From NCBI GenBank assembly GCA_963971575.1, contig OZ020611.1, positions 63,397,381 to 63,461,380 of the forward strand: DNA of 64,000 nt, in the 5' to 3' direction. A program made the position numbers and the translations under genes. Of the stretch, positions 11,258-24,098 are shown one piece after another; the first letter of the stretch is position 1, and every line of letters starts with the position of its first letter. The stretch comes from Liopterus haemorrhoidalis. Lineage: Eukaryota > Arthropoda > Insecta > Coleoptera > Dytiscidae. The notes below the pieces were generated by a model. That model was not told where the DNA came from. It saw only the letters and a list, made by a program, of their open reading frames with translations, and did no database searches.

Positions 11258-12390
11258 CAATCCACCTTGCAGCCAAGATCTAGCATTTCATATATTTACC
11301 TATATGGTTCATTTAAGAAATACAGCAGTACAAAATTCTGTGGCTAAGTAGATTAAAAAGCAAGAGCCACCTTACCCCGATGGGAAAAATGCATACATAT
11401 TCTAAGAAAAATTTTGTTGAAAAATTGTTCAAATACTTTGTTCCAATATTGCCCATTTATTTACACTTAAGTCGTTAATAATAATGTGTAAAAAATACGA
11501 ATCTTAATTATTCATCAATATTCATATATGTGGTCAATAATATTGCAGGAACTTTGCTAGACATACTGGCAGACAGATAACAATCAAAATATATATTTGC
11601 TTTACCACTACACCTTATTATTTACTGTACATATTTAATTTAAAAATAAATATAATAAAACTACTTAAACAAGTAAAAAACCTGGTAGATCATCAACCTT
11701 CTCTATAAAATATTCACTAGTAATCGCGTCTCATTTGTTGCCAGTTCATAAAAAAATATATGAATACTTATAACTCCGATGATATCAGCAGGTAGAAAAA
11801 AAAGAAACTTTTGGGAAACGTACCCATAAACAACAGTAATAACTAAATTATCTCATATAATCAAGAAAATGCAAGATAACGATAAAACCCTGCAAAGAGC
11901 ACGTCAACCGTCCACGAATTATTCATGCTACAAACAGTGGCGGATATAAACAAGGGGGCCATGTGGACGATCCCACGGGAAAATAAAATGCTATCAAAAA
12001 TTATAAATGGTAGCTAATTTGTCAAATTGAATATTTTATTTAAAAAAATAATGTTTTCTTTTCTTTATATTTTTATATTACAGACGCAATTCGTGGGAAT
12101 TTCGCAACCTTAGAGAAACGGTACAAAGGTTAGATTTTTGGTTATTTCAGTGTTTTGAATGTGAACGTGAATAATACTATATAACACAAGTTTCATAAGG
12201 ATTCTGCCGCACGCGTCGAGGTTTGAAAGCGAGCCGAGTTTTCTAATCGACAAGTGCGCAAAAAGCCTTATGTAACGATTTTTTCTATTTTGCTTTATTA
12301 TGCCCGGTTGCATAAAAGTCTTAAAAGTAGATGTAAGCTAAAACTCGATGTAAAACACAAAATTGCCTAGCAACACATTAAAGTTTGCAT
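11258..12390. other. No recognisable gene; hAT-like end near 11935
   Basis: AT-rich. At about 11936 the sequence CAGTGGCGGATATAAAC looks like one hAT-type terminus, related to the element at 44544. No second end is identified. Confidence 0.35.
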
Positions 12391-12392
12391 TA

Positions 12393-12600
12393 TACCATGT
12401 GTTCAAAAAGAAATTACATAAGGGTTGGCTGTGGAAAAATAAAATAACGTGTACTGCAAGCTTTAACTGTCAATTAATTAACTGTCATCACTGTTGTTGT
12501 CATAAGTTTCTATTGAAAATTCAATAAATAAAGCTTGCAATAGACATTATTTTATTTTCCACAGCCTACCCATATGTAATTTCTTTTTGAACTCATGGTA
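12393..12600. mobile_element. Foldback MITE with TA target site
   Basis: Nearly the whole 204-bp body (12395-12598) is two arms of about 75 bp that can pair, outermost CCATGTGTTCAAAAAGAAAT against its complement at 12579-12598, with few mismatches. The flanks are TA. There is no coding capacity. Tc1/mariner-type is inferred from the TA flanks. Confidence 0.75.
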
Positions 12601-13425
12601 TAATCAAGCCACATCCTCGATTAGGAAACTTGGTATGTGAATGTAACGCGTAGCAGGACTGGTTTGGTAGTTATATATTTTTCAAGGTAGTTATCAAGTA
12701 TGTTTTGCAAAATTTGCTGGTTATTGTTTTACCAATTTTACCAATTTTATGAAATAAAATGTTTAGTGTCATAGTAAAACTCAAAATAGCACTCAATTCA
12801 GTTTCATATTGACTCTTTTATGAATGCAAAATAGAAAAAATATATTAATCTACGTTCAAAACTTCAAAGTGCTACCGAATTACGCCTTGGTAAAAAATGT
12901 AAAGCAATGAGATAGGGAAGAACACTACTTGTCATATGATTTAGTGCAAGGGTCCGAACTAAAAGATTTGTAAAATAGGTTAAGAGCAGGGGTGGTCTAC
13001 CCATATAAGGGTTCGGTGCATGGGTACAGTAGGACCGGGCAAGGGCCACCAAGAAACTATTTTGAACCAAACAGTAGAAGGTCGGACTGATTTGAATACT
13101 TTTATTCAAAGCAACTTTTTTTCACAATTTTTTGATATTTATAACTTTTAATATTTTTGATACAAGATAACGGATACAATGATTTTGGTAATTCTGAATT
13201 TTTGAAAAAAATTGAATAACTTTAAATCTGAGGGTGCTACAAAATTCATCAGTAGCCCATATTTATTTCAAAACAGCTAATTTTACTCGACAACAAGTTC
13301 AAATTTGTTGAGTAGTGATTATTATTTACTTCTTGTATCACCTATCATATAAATATGTATTTTGTACTGTATTATTGGATTTTATGTTTATAAATTACTA
13401 TATTACTTCGATTATATGATAAATT

Positions 13426-13429
<4 letters not shown>

Positions 13430-13489
<60 letters not shown>
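13430..13489. repeat. (TA)n microsatellite
   Basis: About 30 uninterrupted AT dinucleotides. No element end is recognised beside it. Confidence 0.95.
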
Positions 13490-13492
<3 letters not shown>

Positions 13493-15734
13493 AATAAATA
13501 AGTAAGATTCAAAACAGCATATCGCTAATTATTCCATTCAATTTTTCTTTATAGTTTGCATTAAAAATTATATCTATTAGGTAGGTATTATTTAAAAAGT
13601 AAAATAGTAGACCTACATTTAAAAAATATAGAAATATAGTTAGCTATAATATATCAATTTTGATTCAATTCAAGACTCAATTCAATAATAAACATCTAAA
13701 TTATTATTTTAAAACGTTTGACCTTAAAATTAAAAAATACAGCCTATTGTGGCTTTTTGCTTTCAGTTCCAAAGAAATAGCATTCAAACTGTAGGGTTCC
13801 GCAGATGTAAGAATACCACTAATCTATAGTTATTGGTTAGAAATAAACAGGATTAAATCTTAATGAGATCATCTTTCCGAAAATTATCAAATTTTTCAGT
13901 AGTTGATTTTTTTTTTGTTCTCCTAAAAATGTATTGTGTTGATTGAGAATTGAATCTCTTAAAGAGTAAATTAAAGAACGAAAGATAAAACTATTTTTGC
14001 CAAAAATATATCTAAAAAAGTTGTGCTTCTCCTATGCTTAGAGGAACTGATATTATTATCCGGAAAAATTTGAAATAATGTACATCAAACTAAAAATTAT
14101 TTTCAAAATGTTTTTATGCGATTACAATAAAAATTATGGCAAACAAAATATACCAGGCATGCAGCATTCAATCGCTATATTGGCCGATTTCATATAATTT
14201 ATATTAAGGAAAGTCTGAAAGGTGAAAAAACACAATTTGTGGAAGTAATAACAGGTGGCATCGTTCATTTATGTTCATTTCTACTATTCCATACTTGCGT
14301 TCGTTTGTAATTTTCCACACATTAAGAGCATATTTGTTCGTTCATGTTCGTTTGTTAGACGTGTACGTGATTTTATATTGCGGTTTGTAGACTTGTTATT
14401 TTTTTCTTATTTTATGACGGATTTTTATTTATTTTTTATTATTACTATTATTTTTTTTTTTTCGTAAAATATCAAAAGAACTACAAATGTCCAATTTTGA
14501 AAACCTTACGCTATTTACACTTTGCTCAGCTCTAGTACCTGAAGGGCGTGAAAAAAGGTCAGCCTTGCCCTGGCATCTTCGAACGAAACACTCCAACCTA
14601 GAAGCGTAAATTAAAATATGTAACGCATTTAAATCTGCGGTTTATTCAGCTCAGAGGAACTGTGGATCCACCAAAAGTGACATTTACGAAGATATGTAAC
14701 TAGAAGAACTACGTATAAAAATCAAATTATAACATTATATTTTTCTTGTTATGCAACTGCGGCAAATTCTATTACAAATTATGTTATTAGGAAAACAACT
14801 TTATATTTCTTCCAGAAAAAATAGCTTCTTCCGAAACCTAAAAAGTGATGTAAGCCTCTGGTAAGCAATAAAACGTAGAATATACAAAATATAAAATTCA
14901 CGTTGAACAATAAAAGTCTTTACGAGTTTCATTACCATTGAAACAAGAGTTTATGAATGGAAGTCACATTACCGGAAAATCCTTCTTTCTTAACAAGGAA
15001 ACACCAAAAACTGCAGCTTCCGTTAACAAGTCCTACTTCAAAATGGACGACTCTATGCAAAAGGACAAGTATAACGTTGCTCGCGTCTCGCGACACTTAT
15101 TTACACAGATGATTGACAATAGAACAACGATATGGAGACCAGAATAATTAGATTGCTTTACATATTGTAAAGTTTTAGAGAGTACATAGATTTTAATGTA
15201 TGCATATTGTTGGAATTATGCTAAAAGTTTTTCAATTTTAAACATTATTATATATATCTAGTATGAGTTCTACTATAATGTAAAATACATAAATGGGTCG
15301 AAATTGTATGCGGCTTAGGCAAGAATTAGATGAAAATAGTCAACACTAGTTTTGTTTCAAATATGATGTTCTTCCGATAAAGGAAACCATTATTGATGAA
15401 ATTATAATAGTTACAGCACAATTTGATAATACGCATAGCCTCAACTTATTTTTTCTTTACATTTTTAAGTGTTATGTGGTCCGGAACATTCTTTAAGTAG
15501 TAAACTGTGTTTTTGAGATTGAACTCTTTGAATTGTTTTTTATGTGGCTATTGTTAAACAAAACTGCATGGTTTAAAAAACTTTTCTTTTAGAAGACCTT
15601 AATATTTTGAATTAAATTCTGATCCACAGGTTGCAATATGCCTGTGCAATTTATCAGCAAAATACAAATAGTTAATTACATCTATTATCAAATGTGACGA
15701 CGTCATTATCTATTAATAATAACTAATAACTAAT
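13490..15734. other. AT-rich sequence without a supported gene
   Basis: A 69-codon open frame at 14938-15147 (M to stop, Lys/Ser/Thr-rich) has no family resemblance I can name. The part at 13860-14180 shares short stretches with 21640-21960 (for example AATGTACATYRATCT and CATRCAGCATTC), which suggests an old diverged repeat. Confidence 0.4.
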
Positions 15735-16001
15735 AACTAGAGAGCAGCCGACGGAGTGGTCGAGCGCACTAAATCGCAGCAGTTTGGACTGGTAAGTCTG
15801 GATTGGCAGTTCGATTCTCCGTCGGTGATATTATTCGGGCGAGAATAATATGTTTACATTACTCTCATTTCACAATCATTCACCCCTCATCCAGGTGTAG
15901 GAGCTCGCCCCCTGGCATCGGCGATTAGCCTCGTTGCAGAAATAGGCCGATGTAAAATAAATAATTTAAAAAAAAAAAAAAAAAAAAACTAGAGAGCAGC
16001 C
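15735..16001 (+). mobile_element. tRNA-derived SINE, copy 1, with perfect 15-bp TSD
   Basis: The body is 15750-15986. Its 5' region has an A box (TGGTCGAGCGC) and a B box (GTTCGATTC), and an acceptor-like stem: CGACGGA at the start, TCCGTCG after the B box. A tRNA-unrelated body follows, ending ATAGGCCGATGTAAAATAAAT and an A-run. The duplication AACTAGAGAGCAGCC flanks it perfectly (15735-15749 and 15987-16001). The long space between the boxes suggests a class II (Leu/Ser-type) tRNA ancestor, which is inference. A second copy lies at 60240-60488 in reverse. Confidence 0.9.
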
Positions 16002-16611
16002 AGGTTAGGTCTTAATCCTATTAAATTAGAAAAAACAATGTGCTTTTTTTATTAAGTAGAAATAATACGTGTTAAGACCTAAACTAGCCGCAATCTAATA
16101 ATAATAACCAGAGTCCGGACAAACTCAGAAGATAATTCTTTTTAATAGATTTATCAGTAGTGTAGTAAATTATCTATATAAAATACTATACTTTTCCATT
16201 TTTTCAATACATATATTCGTTTTTTTTTTATTATTGGTTCAATTTGACCTTGTAATTACCTCCATAGTCACTGACCATATATTCGTATTCTTCAAACTTC
16301 TTACTAAGAACTAATAAAACATGTATTTCTGGAAGTAATTGCCTAGAGGCCCATTCATACTTCCAAATTATGCTCTAATCGGTAATATTTTTTTTTAGTT
16401 TTAAATTATTTAACTTCTTTATGTTTTGGAAAACCATAGAAGCGTTCTGTGTAACAAATTAGTGTGTGGTTTTAATGTACTCGGTTTAAATATTTTTAAC
16501 TTTAACGATTTTATATACATCGCATATACATATTTTAGTTAAAATTACTAATTTAAACAATTCACAAGCCTGAAAGAACGTTAATTTCGACACCTATGTT
16601 TTAAATTCTGG

Positions 16612-16940
16612 AATTTAACTTCATCATCATTGGCACGACAGCCCGAGTTGAGCCTAGGCCTCCTGTTTCCAGGTTTCATGACCATGTTTTCAATCTATGT
16701 GCATTCAAGAGTAATATGGTCAGTATTACGTCAATTTTTTACCTTACACAGAAAAGCACCTACAGTTTATAGCCGATTGCGAACGGCTAAGAAGAACCTG
16801 TAATTTGTATAAATATTTTTACACAAATTATTTGACATAAGCAGGAGTTGAACTCACGTTTGTGCCCTTGCTTAGCGGTCAAATAGCAGATACAGACGAT
16901 TTAACGCTTGCAGTCACAGGATAGCCCTGAAATTTAACTT
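16612..16940 (-). mobile_element. tRNA-derived SINE with (TGA)n tail and 10-bp TSD
   Basis: On the minus strand the body runs from 16930 to 16622. A B-box-like GAGTTCAACTCC lies about 90 bases in; the A box is weak. The 3' end reads GGCTGTCGTGCCAATGATGA. The direct repeat AATTTAACTT flanks it exactly (16612-16621 and 16931-16940). Its (TGA)n tail resembles that of the LINE at 48810-49060, which might have mobilised it. Confidence 0.65.
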
Positions 16941-18100
16941 ATCAACAATAAAATTAATAAAAATTCGGTTTTTCAAATTTTGTCCCAAATTTATTTTGAA
17001 AACAGACCAGATTCTCTAAAATTACATTTGAATCAATTTCGATTTTTTTTTAAAACTCCAGTCATCATTATTGAATCCGAGAGATTTTTTTTTTTACCAG
17101 GGATTATTTTAAGGAAAATTTGGAACTGCACAAACTAGTCTTAATGATCCCAGCTTGGGAGAGAGGGGGTATAGGGTGAATTTTTGGATTAAACCTTTAT
17201 CTGAAAACTTCAAATATTTCATGTAATAATTCAATAAAATCCAATAATAGTTATTTACAAATATTTTTTTTTGTCATTGAACAATGATTACAATACACTG
17301 GAATCAGTCATGTGCGTGCTTTTCATAGGGCGAGCTTAATGGCAAATGAAGGTCCTTAGGTACATAATACCTGCGGTTGGATAAGAATAATGCTTGTGCT
17401 TTATTGTGTTAAAACTAAGAGAACAGCAAGTGACCAAAGGCATTACTTTATTTTCTTTTTCTTTCAAATTTTAATCATAAAATTCATTTCTATATAATAC
17501 TGCCCATCTATTAAACTAGAGCTGCACATCTGGAATTTATTAACCCTTGTTTTCTAAATTTAAAAACATTCCTACTCTTAGTAGAAAAACAGTGTTACTA
17601 CTGAAAATTTGGAAAAAGTATGTATTGTAACCTGTAATTCTAATAAAATTGATGAACATAATTGAGAATTACTATAAAATTTCATTATTTTTTAATTTTA
17701 TTTATTTATATTTTGTAAATTTGTTCTTTTTATTTACTTACTTATTTTTATTGATATGTTATTAATACTTTAAACATTGAAAGGAAAGAATAATTTCGTT
17801 AGTTTTTTTTTTTTTGCGCTTTCTTCGAATGGTATCCCCGGTAAGCCTTACTATGTCGTAACTCCGAAAATAATACATTAAGAGACCTATTTATTCTCTC
17901 CACGAATTTCATTACATCAGGTTTACAATGGTTATTGAACTAATACGAATACGTAATTTTTGTCATCCAACCTTTCTTAACCTATTGTTAACTTACTGAA
18001 AACGAAATATTTTTGAGAACTCGTGGATTACGAGTTTTTCCACGGCCGAAAAGTATAAGTTTGTGAGTGCATGTTGATTTAAAATATGGTCAAATCTTCC
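16941..18100. other. No recognisable gene
   Basis: AT-rich sequence with several T and A homopolymers. No terminal repeats or coding motifs are seen. Confidence 0.45.
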
Positions 18101-18104
18101 AATA

Positions 18105-18680
18105 ATATCGATATCCGTACCCATCAGCGACATCAAATCCAACTTATGGCAAAACATAAAAGAAGACTGGAAACGACAATGGCCTAGTCTAACGAACAAC
18201 AAACTTCGCCATATAAAAGAAGACACCCAACCCTGGGTTCCAGTAGGCAACAGAAAAGAACAGAGAGTTTTTACAAGAATTGGCCACACATTTATTACAC
18301 ACCAACATCTAATGAAAAGAAAAGAGGTGGAAAACTGTGACAACTGCAATAAATCTGTTACCGTAGAACATATAATCCTGGTGTGCCAACTATATGAAGA
18401 ACTCAAGACGGAAGCACAAAATACCAGACAATCTGAAAGAAGCTCTAAACCCAGAAAATGAACATTTTATTAGACTACCTCAAAGAATCAGATCTGTTCC
18501 GTAAAATCTACATCCCAAATGTTCTATTATCTATATTTCTAAATTATCTATCTTAAATGTCTTATCATAAAATTGTAAATATGCTTCATTGTAAAATGTA
18601 AATTACTGTAAATGTACCGGGGTGCTAATAACCACAGCAGTTGATGCGGCCCCAAAATATATCTTAAATTAAAATATATA
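18105..18680 (+). pseudogene. Jockey/I-group LINE C-terminal tail and 3' UTR
   Basis: A 118-codon frame without a start (18105-18461) ends in the typical C-terminal tail that follows the RT or RNase H domain: RVFTRIGHTFITHQHLM, then CDNCNKSVTVEHIILVCQLY, a CX2C...HX4C-type finger. The upstream RT is absent, so the copy is 5'-truncated. The 3' UTR ends GGTGCTAATAACCACAGCAG and then GCGGCCCC, matching in layout the LINE at 61356-61960. It cannot be autonomous. Confidence 0.75.
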
Positions 18681-18722
18681 TATATATATTAATTGGATCT
18701 TGACGTGTGTATGTATAAATAA

Positions 18723-19074
18723 AACTTCTCTGTTGATCGTCAAATTATAAAATATATATTATGAATTAATAAAATGGAGACGTTTCGGCCACGAAAATGT
18801 GGTCATCATCAGTCTACAATAAAATGGAATACATAAGCATATTAAAAAATATAAAAAACAAATAATGTAAAAATAAAAATGATGAGAATAAATAAATCCA
18901 AACATAAATAATGTCAAAAATATAAAAAATCAGGAAAACGTATAAAATAAGTGAATAAATAAATAAATAAGTAAATAAATAAATAAATAAACCACGGCGT
19001 AGCAAATTCAAGTGTACTCAAATGTAAAATGCACTAAAAAAGAAATCAAGACAGCTTACCTGAGGAGGTGTGTG
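18723..19074. repeat. Inverted arm (left) of the Penelope-like copy
   Basis: This 352-bp arm is the near-perfect reverse complement of 19604-19959. It carries the hammerhead-like motif on the minus strand (18779-18812) and an ATAA-rich stretch (18954-18990). Confidence 0.9.
18779..18812 (-). ncRNA. Hammerhead-like motif, left arm
   Basis: Minus strand: CTGATGA, T, a stem with CCAC/GTGG, then GAAAC and GTC. It is identical to the motif at 19870-19903. Compared with the canonical core there is one extra base between CTGATGA and the stem. Confidence 0.55.
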
Positions 19075-19185
19075 AATAGTTTACACCAGTTAGAAACAGA
19101 ATGAGTCCGTGAATTACGGTAGAGAAAAAATATAATGAATTTGAAATTTTTATTAAAAAGATTGAATATGCGCATATGCAACGAT

Positions 19186-19603
19186 TTAGTTTTTAAAAGA
19201 ATCAGTTAATGACGTATAAGATGCACTAAGTTTCTGTGTGTCACTGCGTTTGTTTACGTTTTTTTGGAACGTACTTTGGATGTGTAACATTTCCGAGACA
19301 AGCCTTTTTCCGTTGTGTTTTTCAATATCCAAAATCTGTACTTGATTATAGTCATACTTATTGTTGTTTTCGTTGGCGTGTATAGCTAAACTAGTGCTAA
19401 GAGGTTTCAATCTGGTGTCGCTTTTATGCTGCGTGAGTCTACATTTAAGCGCCTGACTGGTAGTGCCAACATAAATTTTGCTACAATCAGTACATGGAAT
19501 CGAATAAACAACATTGGCTTTCGAGGTTTTTTCGACCCTTGACTTAAGTTGGCTGTAATTTTGCCTGTTATTGTTGCAAGTGGTATAAGCAACATTAACA
19601 TAA

Positions 19604-19608
<5 letters not shown>
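19186..19608 (-). pseudogene. Penelope-like GIY-YIG endonuclease (C-terminal part of the polyprotein)
   Basis: The domain is the nuclease that makes the target nick for Penelope-like retroelements. Residues 40-62 or so read VVYSIPCTDCSKIYVGTTSQ, joining the Cys pair of the PLE-type finger to the GIY-YIG signature (VVY...YVG), followed by the catalytic-type Arg (ALKCRLTQH). A later HANENNNKYD region and an ILDIEKHNGKRLVSEM block with a candidate catalytic Glu follow. The frame ends TAA at 19186. It opens with GTG inside the inverted arm and has no true start, since the RT domain is absent. No stop lies within the domain. Confidence 0.85.
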
Positions 19609-20307
<699 letters not shown>

Positions 20308-20340
20308 AAAGAAAAATGTCCAAGGATAGGATAACATTCG

Positions 20341-20382
<42 letters not shown>

Positions 20383-20415
20383 CGAATGTTATCCTATCCT
20401 TGGACATTTTTCTTT
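20308..20415. repeat. 108-bp palindrome with (AT)n centre
   Basis: Arms 20308-20345 and 20378-20415 are perfect inverted repeats of 38 bp (outermost AAAGAAAAATGTCC). The 32-bp centre is (AT)n, itself self-complementary, so the whole can fold into one hairpin. Confidence 0.9.
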
Positions 20416-20860
20416 CGGGCGCAGAATATTTGTTCGTTAAAACTAACGTGAATGCAAGTATCAGCTTGTCCACAAACGTGTCCCCACCGTTATGCGCTTT
20501 AATAAAAGAATCTCAGAATTTTTGATAACTGAAAACAACAGTTATTCGATATTTGAACAAATTAGGTGGACTGTAGAGTTAAATGAATACAAATATGCCT
20601 GAACCATAAGAGAATTCAGCCTGCGGGTGTGCTAGAACTATCACGTGTCCCGGTTAAAGAAGTTATATTGCATATCAGATACAGGGTAAGTACATGGAGA
20701 CATAGACGGTAAGACCATAAGAGGTACAAAGAGCACTACAGGGAATTATATTGAGTAAAAATATGACAAAAGAAACAAAAAATATTTTTTTTCACCTTAT
20801 CAGAGACACCATAACAATATAAAGAGAAGAAACCTAGTGTCACCGCCGAACTAAGAAATA
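20416..20860. other. No supported gene
   Basis: The palindrome's right flank continues into unrecognised sequence. From about 20640 onward it may be an older part of the LINE remnant that follows, but no motif supports this. Confidence 0.35.
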
Positions 20861-21090
20861 GGATAAGAATTATTGAGTTGGATATTATGAAAGTTTACAA
20901 TGTACCAAAGGAATGAGTAGCTGTGACAGAAAATAGAAATCATTTCAGCAAAGATATAACGGCTGGACATGTAGTGTCCAATCGTTGGATTAATATGGAT
21001 GCACTATTATGGTACGGACACATTAAAAAGATGAAAGAATAAATGTAGCTAACGGATATTCTCAAATGGTATCTAAGATAGAGAAGAGAA
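20861..21090 (+). pseudogene. Decayed LINE C-terminus
   Basis: Broken frames contain RIRIIELDIM, then LLWYGHIKKMKE and ILKWYLR, which follow the order of the WYGHVKRM...VLEW region at the end of RTE-like arthropod LINE polyproteins. There are several stops. Confidence 0.55.
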
Positions 21091-21099
21091 AGTATTTAG

Positions 21100-22516
21100 G
21101 TAGCGAGTTATTAACGGGTATCAGATTACTAACGGGTAGCAGATAATTAGCGGGTAGCGGGTAATTAACGGGTAGCGGTTAATTAACGAGTAATTGTATG
21201 AGGAATTTTGAGTATTTATTTATCTGTGACTATTTTGTTCTCGCTTACAGTAGTAGGAATTAAGAATGCGTATTCCATAATGCACCTGTGCTTATTTTTA
21301 GGGTATTGTAGGTATGACCACCCTTATAACCCTTATAAAGTCACTAATGTGTCTCTTTGTCTGTACGGTAGATATTGGAGCCAAGAGGCTTAAGATAGAA
21401 AATTAAAATTTGGCATGCTTATATAACTCTGACTCACATATAGGAAAAATACTAAGAATTCAAAAACAACATCACGAAATAAATATAAACAAATATGTAT
21501 TTAATGCAAAAATAAATATGTTTTTATGAGATTTTCGCGAAATATATACCAAAAAACTTTTGTCCCCCACCCTATCTCCCAGAGGAGTTGATGTTGTTGG
21601 GGTTTGTGTCGTTGAAAAAAATATTATTTTTTTAAAATTTATTGTATGTTATCAAAAGGAAGCTCTTAAAACGTAGATTAAGGAACGAAAAGTTTTTTTT
21701 TTAACTTTGTTTCTTTTAACACGATTTTGACCAAAAATCTGAAAAAAATATAGGTAATGTACATTGATCTGAACCGGAAACATACGAGAGAAATTAATTA
21801 TACTTTTAATAAATGGCTAAATTATGGCTTATTATTTAAATCTAGTTTAAAAAAATTAAATGTAAGCTCTTAGTACTCGAATAACGAATAAAAATGTTCA
21901 AAAATGTTTATCAAAAAAATATTTTTAGACATACAGCATTCTGTTGGTTTAGTTAGTTAGTTAGTTAACATTTTTGGCGCACAGCAACTAAGGCTATTTG
22001 CGCCTAACGCAGCCCATTTAAATGACTACACTACATATTAAAACAATAAATTAGACAATAAATAAATAAATAAATACATTAAAAATACGCATACTCAATA
22101 AAAGAAATTTTGCACGGACAAATACAAATAAATAATATAAAAGATCTGTTCGAAAAAATGAACAGACGCATGGTGATGGTTAAAGGCTGTAAAGGCGCCA
22201 ATTACCATCGAATATCACAGGTTAATAATAAACACATTAAAATAAGGTGCAAGACTACACACATAAAACAATTCTGTTGGTTTCTTACACTTATTAAATA
22301 CCTACAAAACCCTGAAATTTGTGAAAATTCACACTTCACATCAATTTTGCTACACTTATTTTTCATTTTTATATATTAACGGATAGCGGGTAATTAACAG
22401 GTAACGGGTAATTATCGGATAGCGGGTAATTATCTGGTAGCCGGTAACTAACGGGTAACTGGTAGTTATCGGGTAGTGGGTAATTATCGGGTAGTGGGTA
22501 ATATCCGGGTTATTGT
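21100..22516. mobile_element. Element bounded by GGGTAGCGGGTAATTAAC-type repeats
   Basis: Short tandem arrays of an 8-18 base motif (GGGTAGC / GGGTAATTAAC) lie at 21100-21195 and 22378-22516 in the same orientation, about 1.2 kb apart. The interior is AT-rich and noncoding, with a TTAG run (21949-21966). Subterminal arrays like this occur in hAT-like non-autonomous elements, but I found no clear terminal inverted repeat or duplication. Confidence 0.45.
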
Positions 22517-22993
22517 TGCTGGTACCCGGATCCATAAATTTCTAGTTCTCGTCATTCCTAATAGGGGCCCCATGAGTTCTAGTTACGCTATTGAGGTCAG
22601 TGTAGGTATATTTACAGTCATTTGCGTAAAAATAGCAGTGGTTTAATGCAAATTGTAAAATTGTATTTATTTTATTTAAAGTTATTTATTCATGTAGTTT
22701 CATTATATTTATAGTATATATAATAAGTCTATAATATGTTTAAGCTGGCAGCATTGAACTAAAGCATTGAACTAAATAAATATGTTGCCCCTTAAACAAA
22801 ATAAAAACATAATTTTTTTCGTGTTCGTAAAAATAGCAGTGTCCACAAGTTTTCTAAACTACTAACCAAAAGCTAAACTAGCTAACCAAATAGCTTTATT
22901 TTTTAATATATTTTTGAGTTTATTGAAAAGTAAACTGAATTTATATTTAAAACCACGGGAAATATTAAATATCTTTCTTATATTTTAGTAAAA

Positions 22994-23840
22994 ATGGGTA
23001 GGGCTAAACATTGTACACAGGAGAAACGTCAGTTGATTTTACAAATGTTGATTTCTGGTAAAACTTCTAAATTTATTCAGAATGTTCTCGGATGCTCCGC
23101 TAAAATAGTATCTAATGCCAAAAAGTGGACTCTACAACCTGTAAGTCGGGGTCGGATATCTAAAACTTCGTCAATAACAGATAGAAAAAATGTAAGGTAT
23201 GCAAAGTTAAGCACTTTTCTTACTTCTACACAAATAAAAAACGAATTAGACCTGCCAATTTCTGCATCAATTGTAAGAAATCGCTTTATAAAATCAAATC
23301 TGAAAGCCAGAAGACAAAAAAAAAAAAAAAAAACTCCGCTGTTAAACAAGAGAGAACAGGAAAATATAATTCAATTTGCCAAAGAACACCAACTTTGGCC
23401 GGGTCAAAAAGATGCAATATTCTTTGGTCTGATGACACAAAAATTGTTTTATTTAATCCTGGTATCTGCCAAAAGCAAATACGCAGGCCTGCATGCACGA
23501 GGTACATTCCTAAGTACACTACAAAGACAAAATATGGCGGCAGTTATGACATGGGGATATTTTTCTTGGAACGGAGTGGGCCCTATTTTCTGGACTAAAG
23601 ATATATTGGACGCGACTGTCCGTATCTTGCAGTATGTCATGCTTCTCTTTGCAGAGAAAGTAATGCCTTTAAAATGGATATTTATCTTCTTAAAAACCTA
23701 CTAACAAAGAAGAATTATGAGGAGAAATGGAAACAGCTTGAAAATCTATTCCCTTGGAGAAATGCCGGTAGCTAATTGGTTCTATGCCGCAAAGGTGTGT
23801 AGAAGTAATACGAAAAAAAGGTCATGGAACCAAATATTAC
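22994..23840 (+). pseudogene. Tc1-like transposase, frameshifted and deleted
   Basis: The N-terminus (MGRAKHCTQEKRQLILQM, from the ATG at 22994) and the DNA-binding region to about residue 110 are readable. An A-run (23318-23332) lies in the linker. The NILWSDDTKIVLFN block with the first catalytic Asp is in another frame (23395-23460). TWGYFSWNGVGPIF and LLFAEKVMPLKWIF return to the first frame. The expected QQDNDPKH and SPDLNPIE blocks, with the second and third acidic residues, are missing. The C-terminal RCVEVIRKKGHGTKYY remains (23787-23842). It cannot be active. Confidence 0.85.
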
Positions 23841-24098
23841 AGAAATAATAAAAAAATATTTAATATTAAAATGAGTTTTATTTATTTTATGAAGTGGACT
23901 GCTATATTTATGAACAGCGTAATGAGCATATTTTTACAAATACTATATATTTTTTCTAATGAATTGACAAAAATGCTTTCTTTTTATCAAAAGAATGAAG
24001 TTGTTCTTAAAATATATATATATATATTTTTCTTTATTGATAATATTTACAACTAACCGAAGAGGTTAACCAGTAAATTTAATAGCTACTAATAACAT

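Noticed and set aside
14938..15147. 69-codon open frame MKQEFMNGSHITGKS...
   Set aside because: Length is not unusual for AT-rich DNA with this many frames, and there is no motif, splice context or homology I can name.
15750..15840. Possible functional tRNA gene
   Set aside because: Although the boxes and an acceptor-like stem are present, the tRNA-unrelated body, poly(A) tail and target duplication show it is a SINE.
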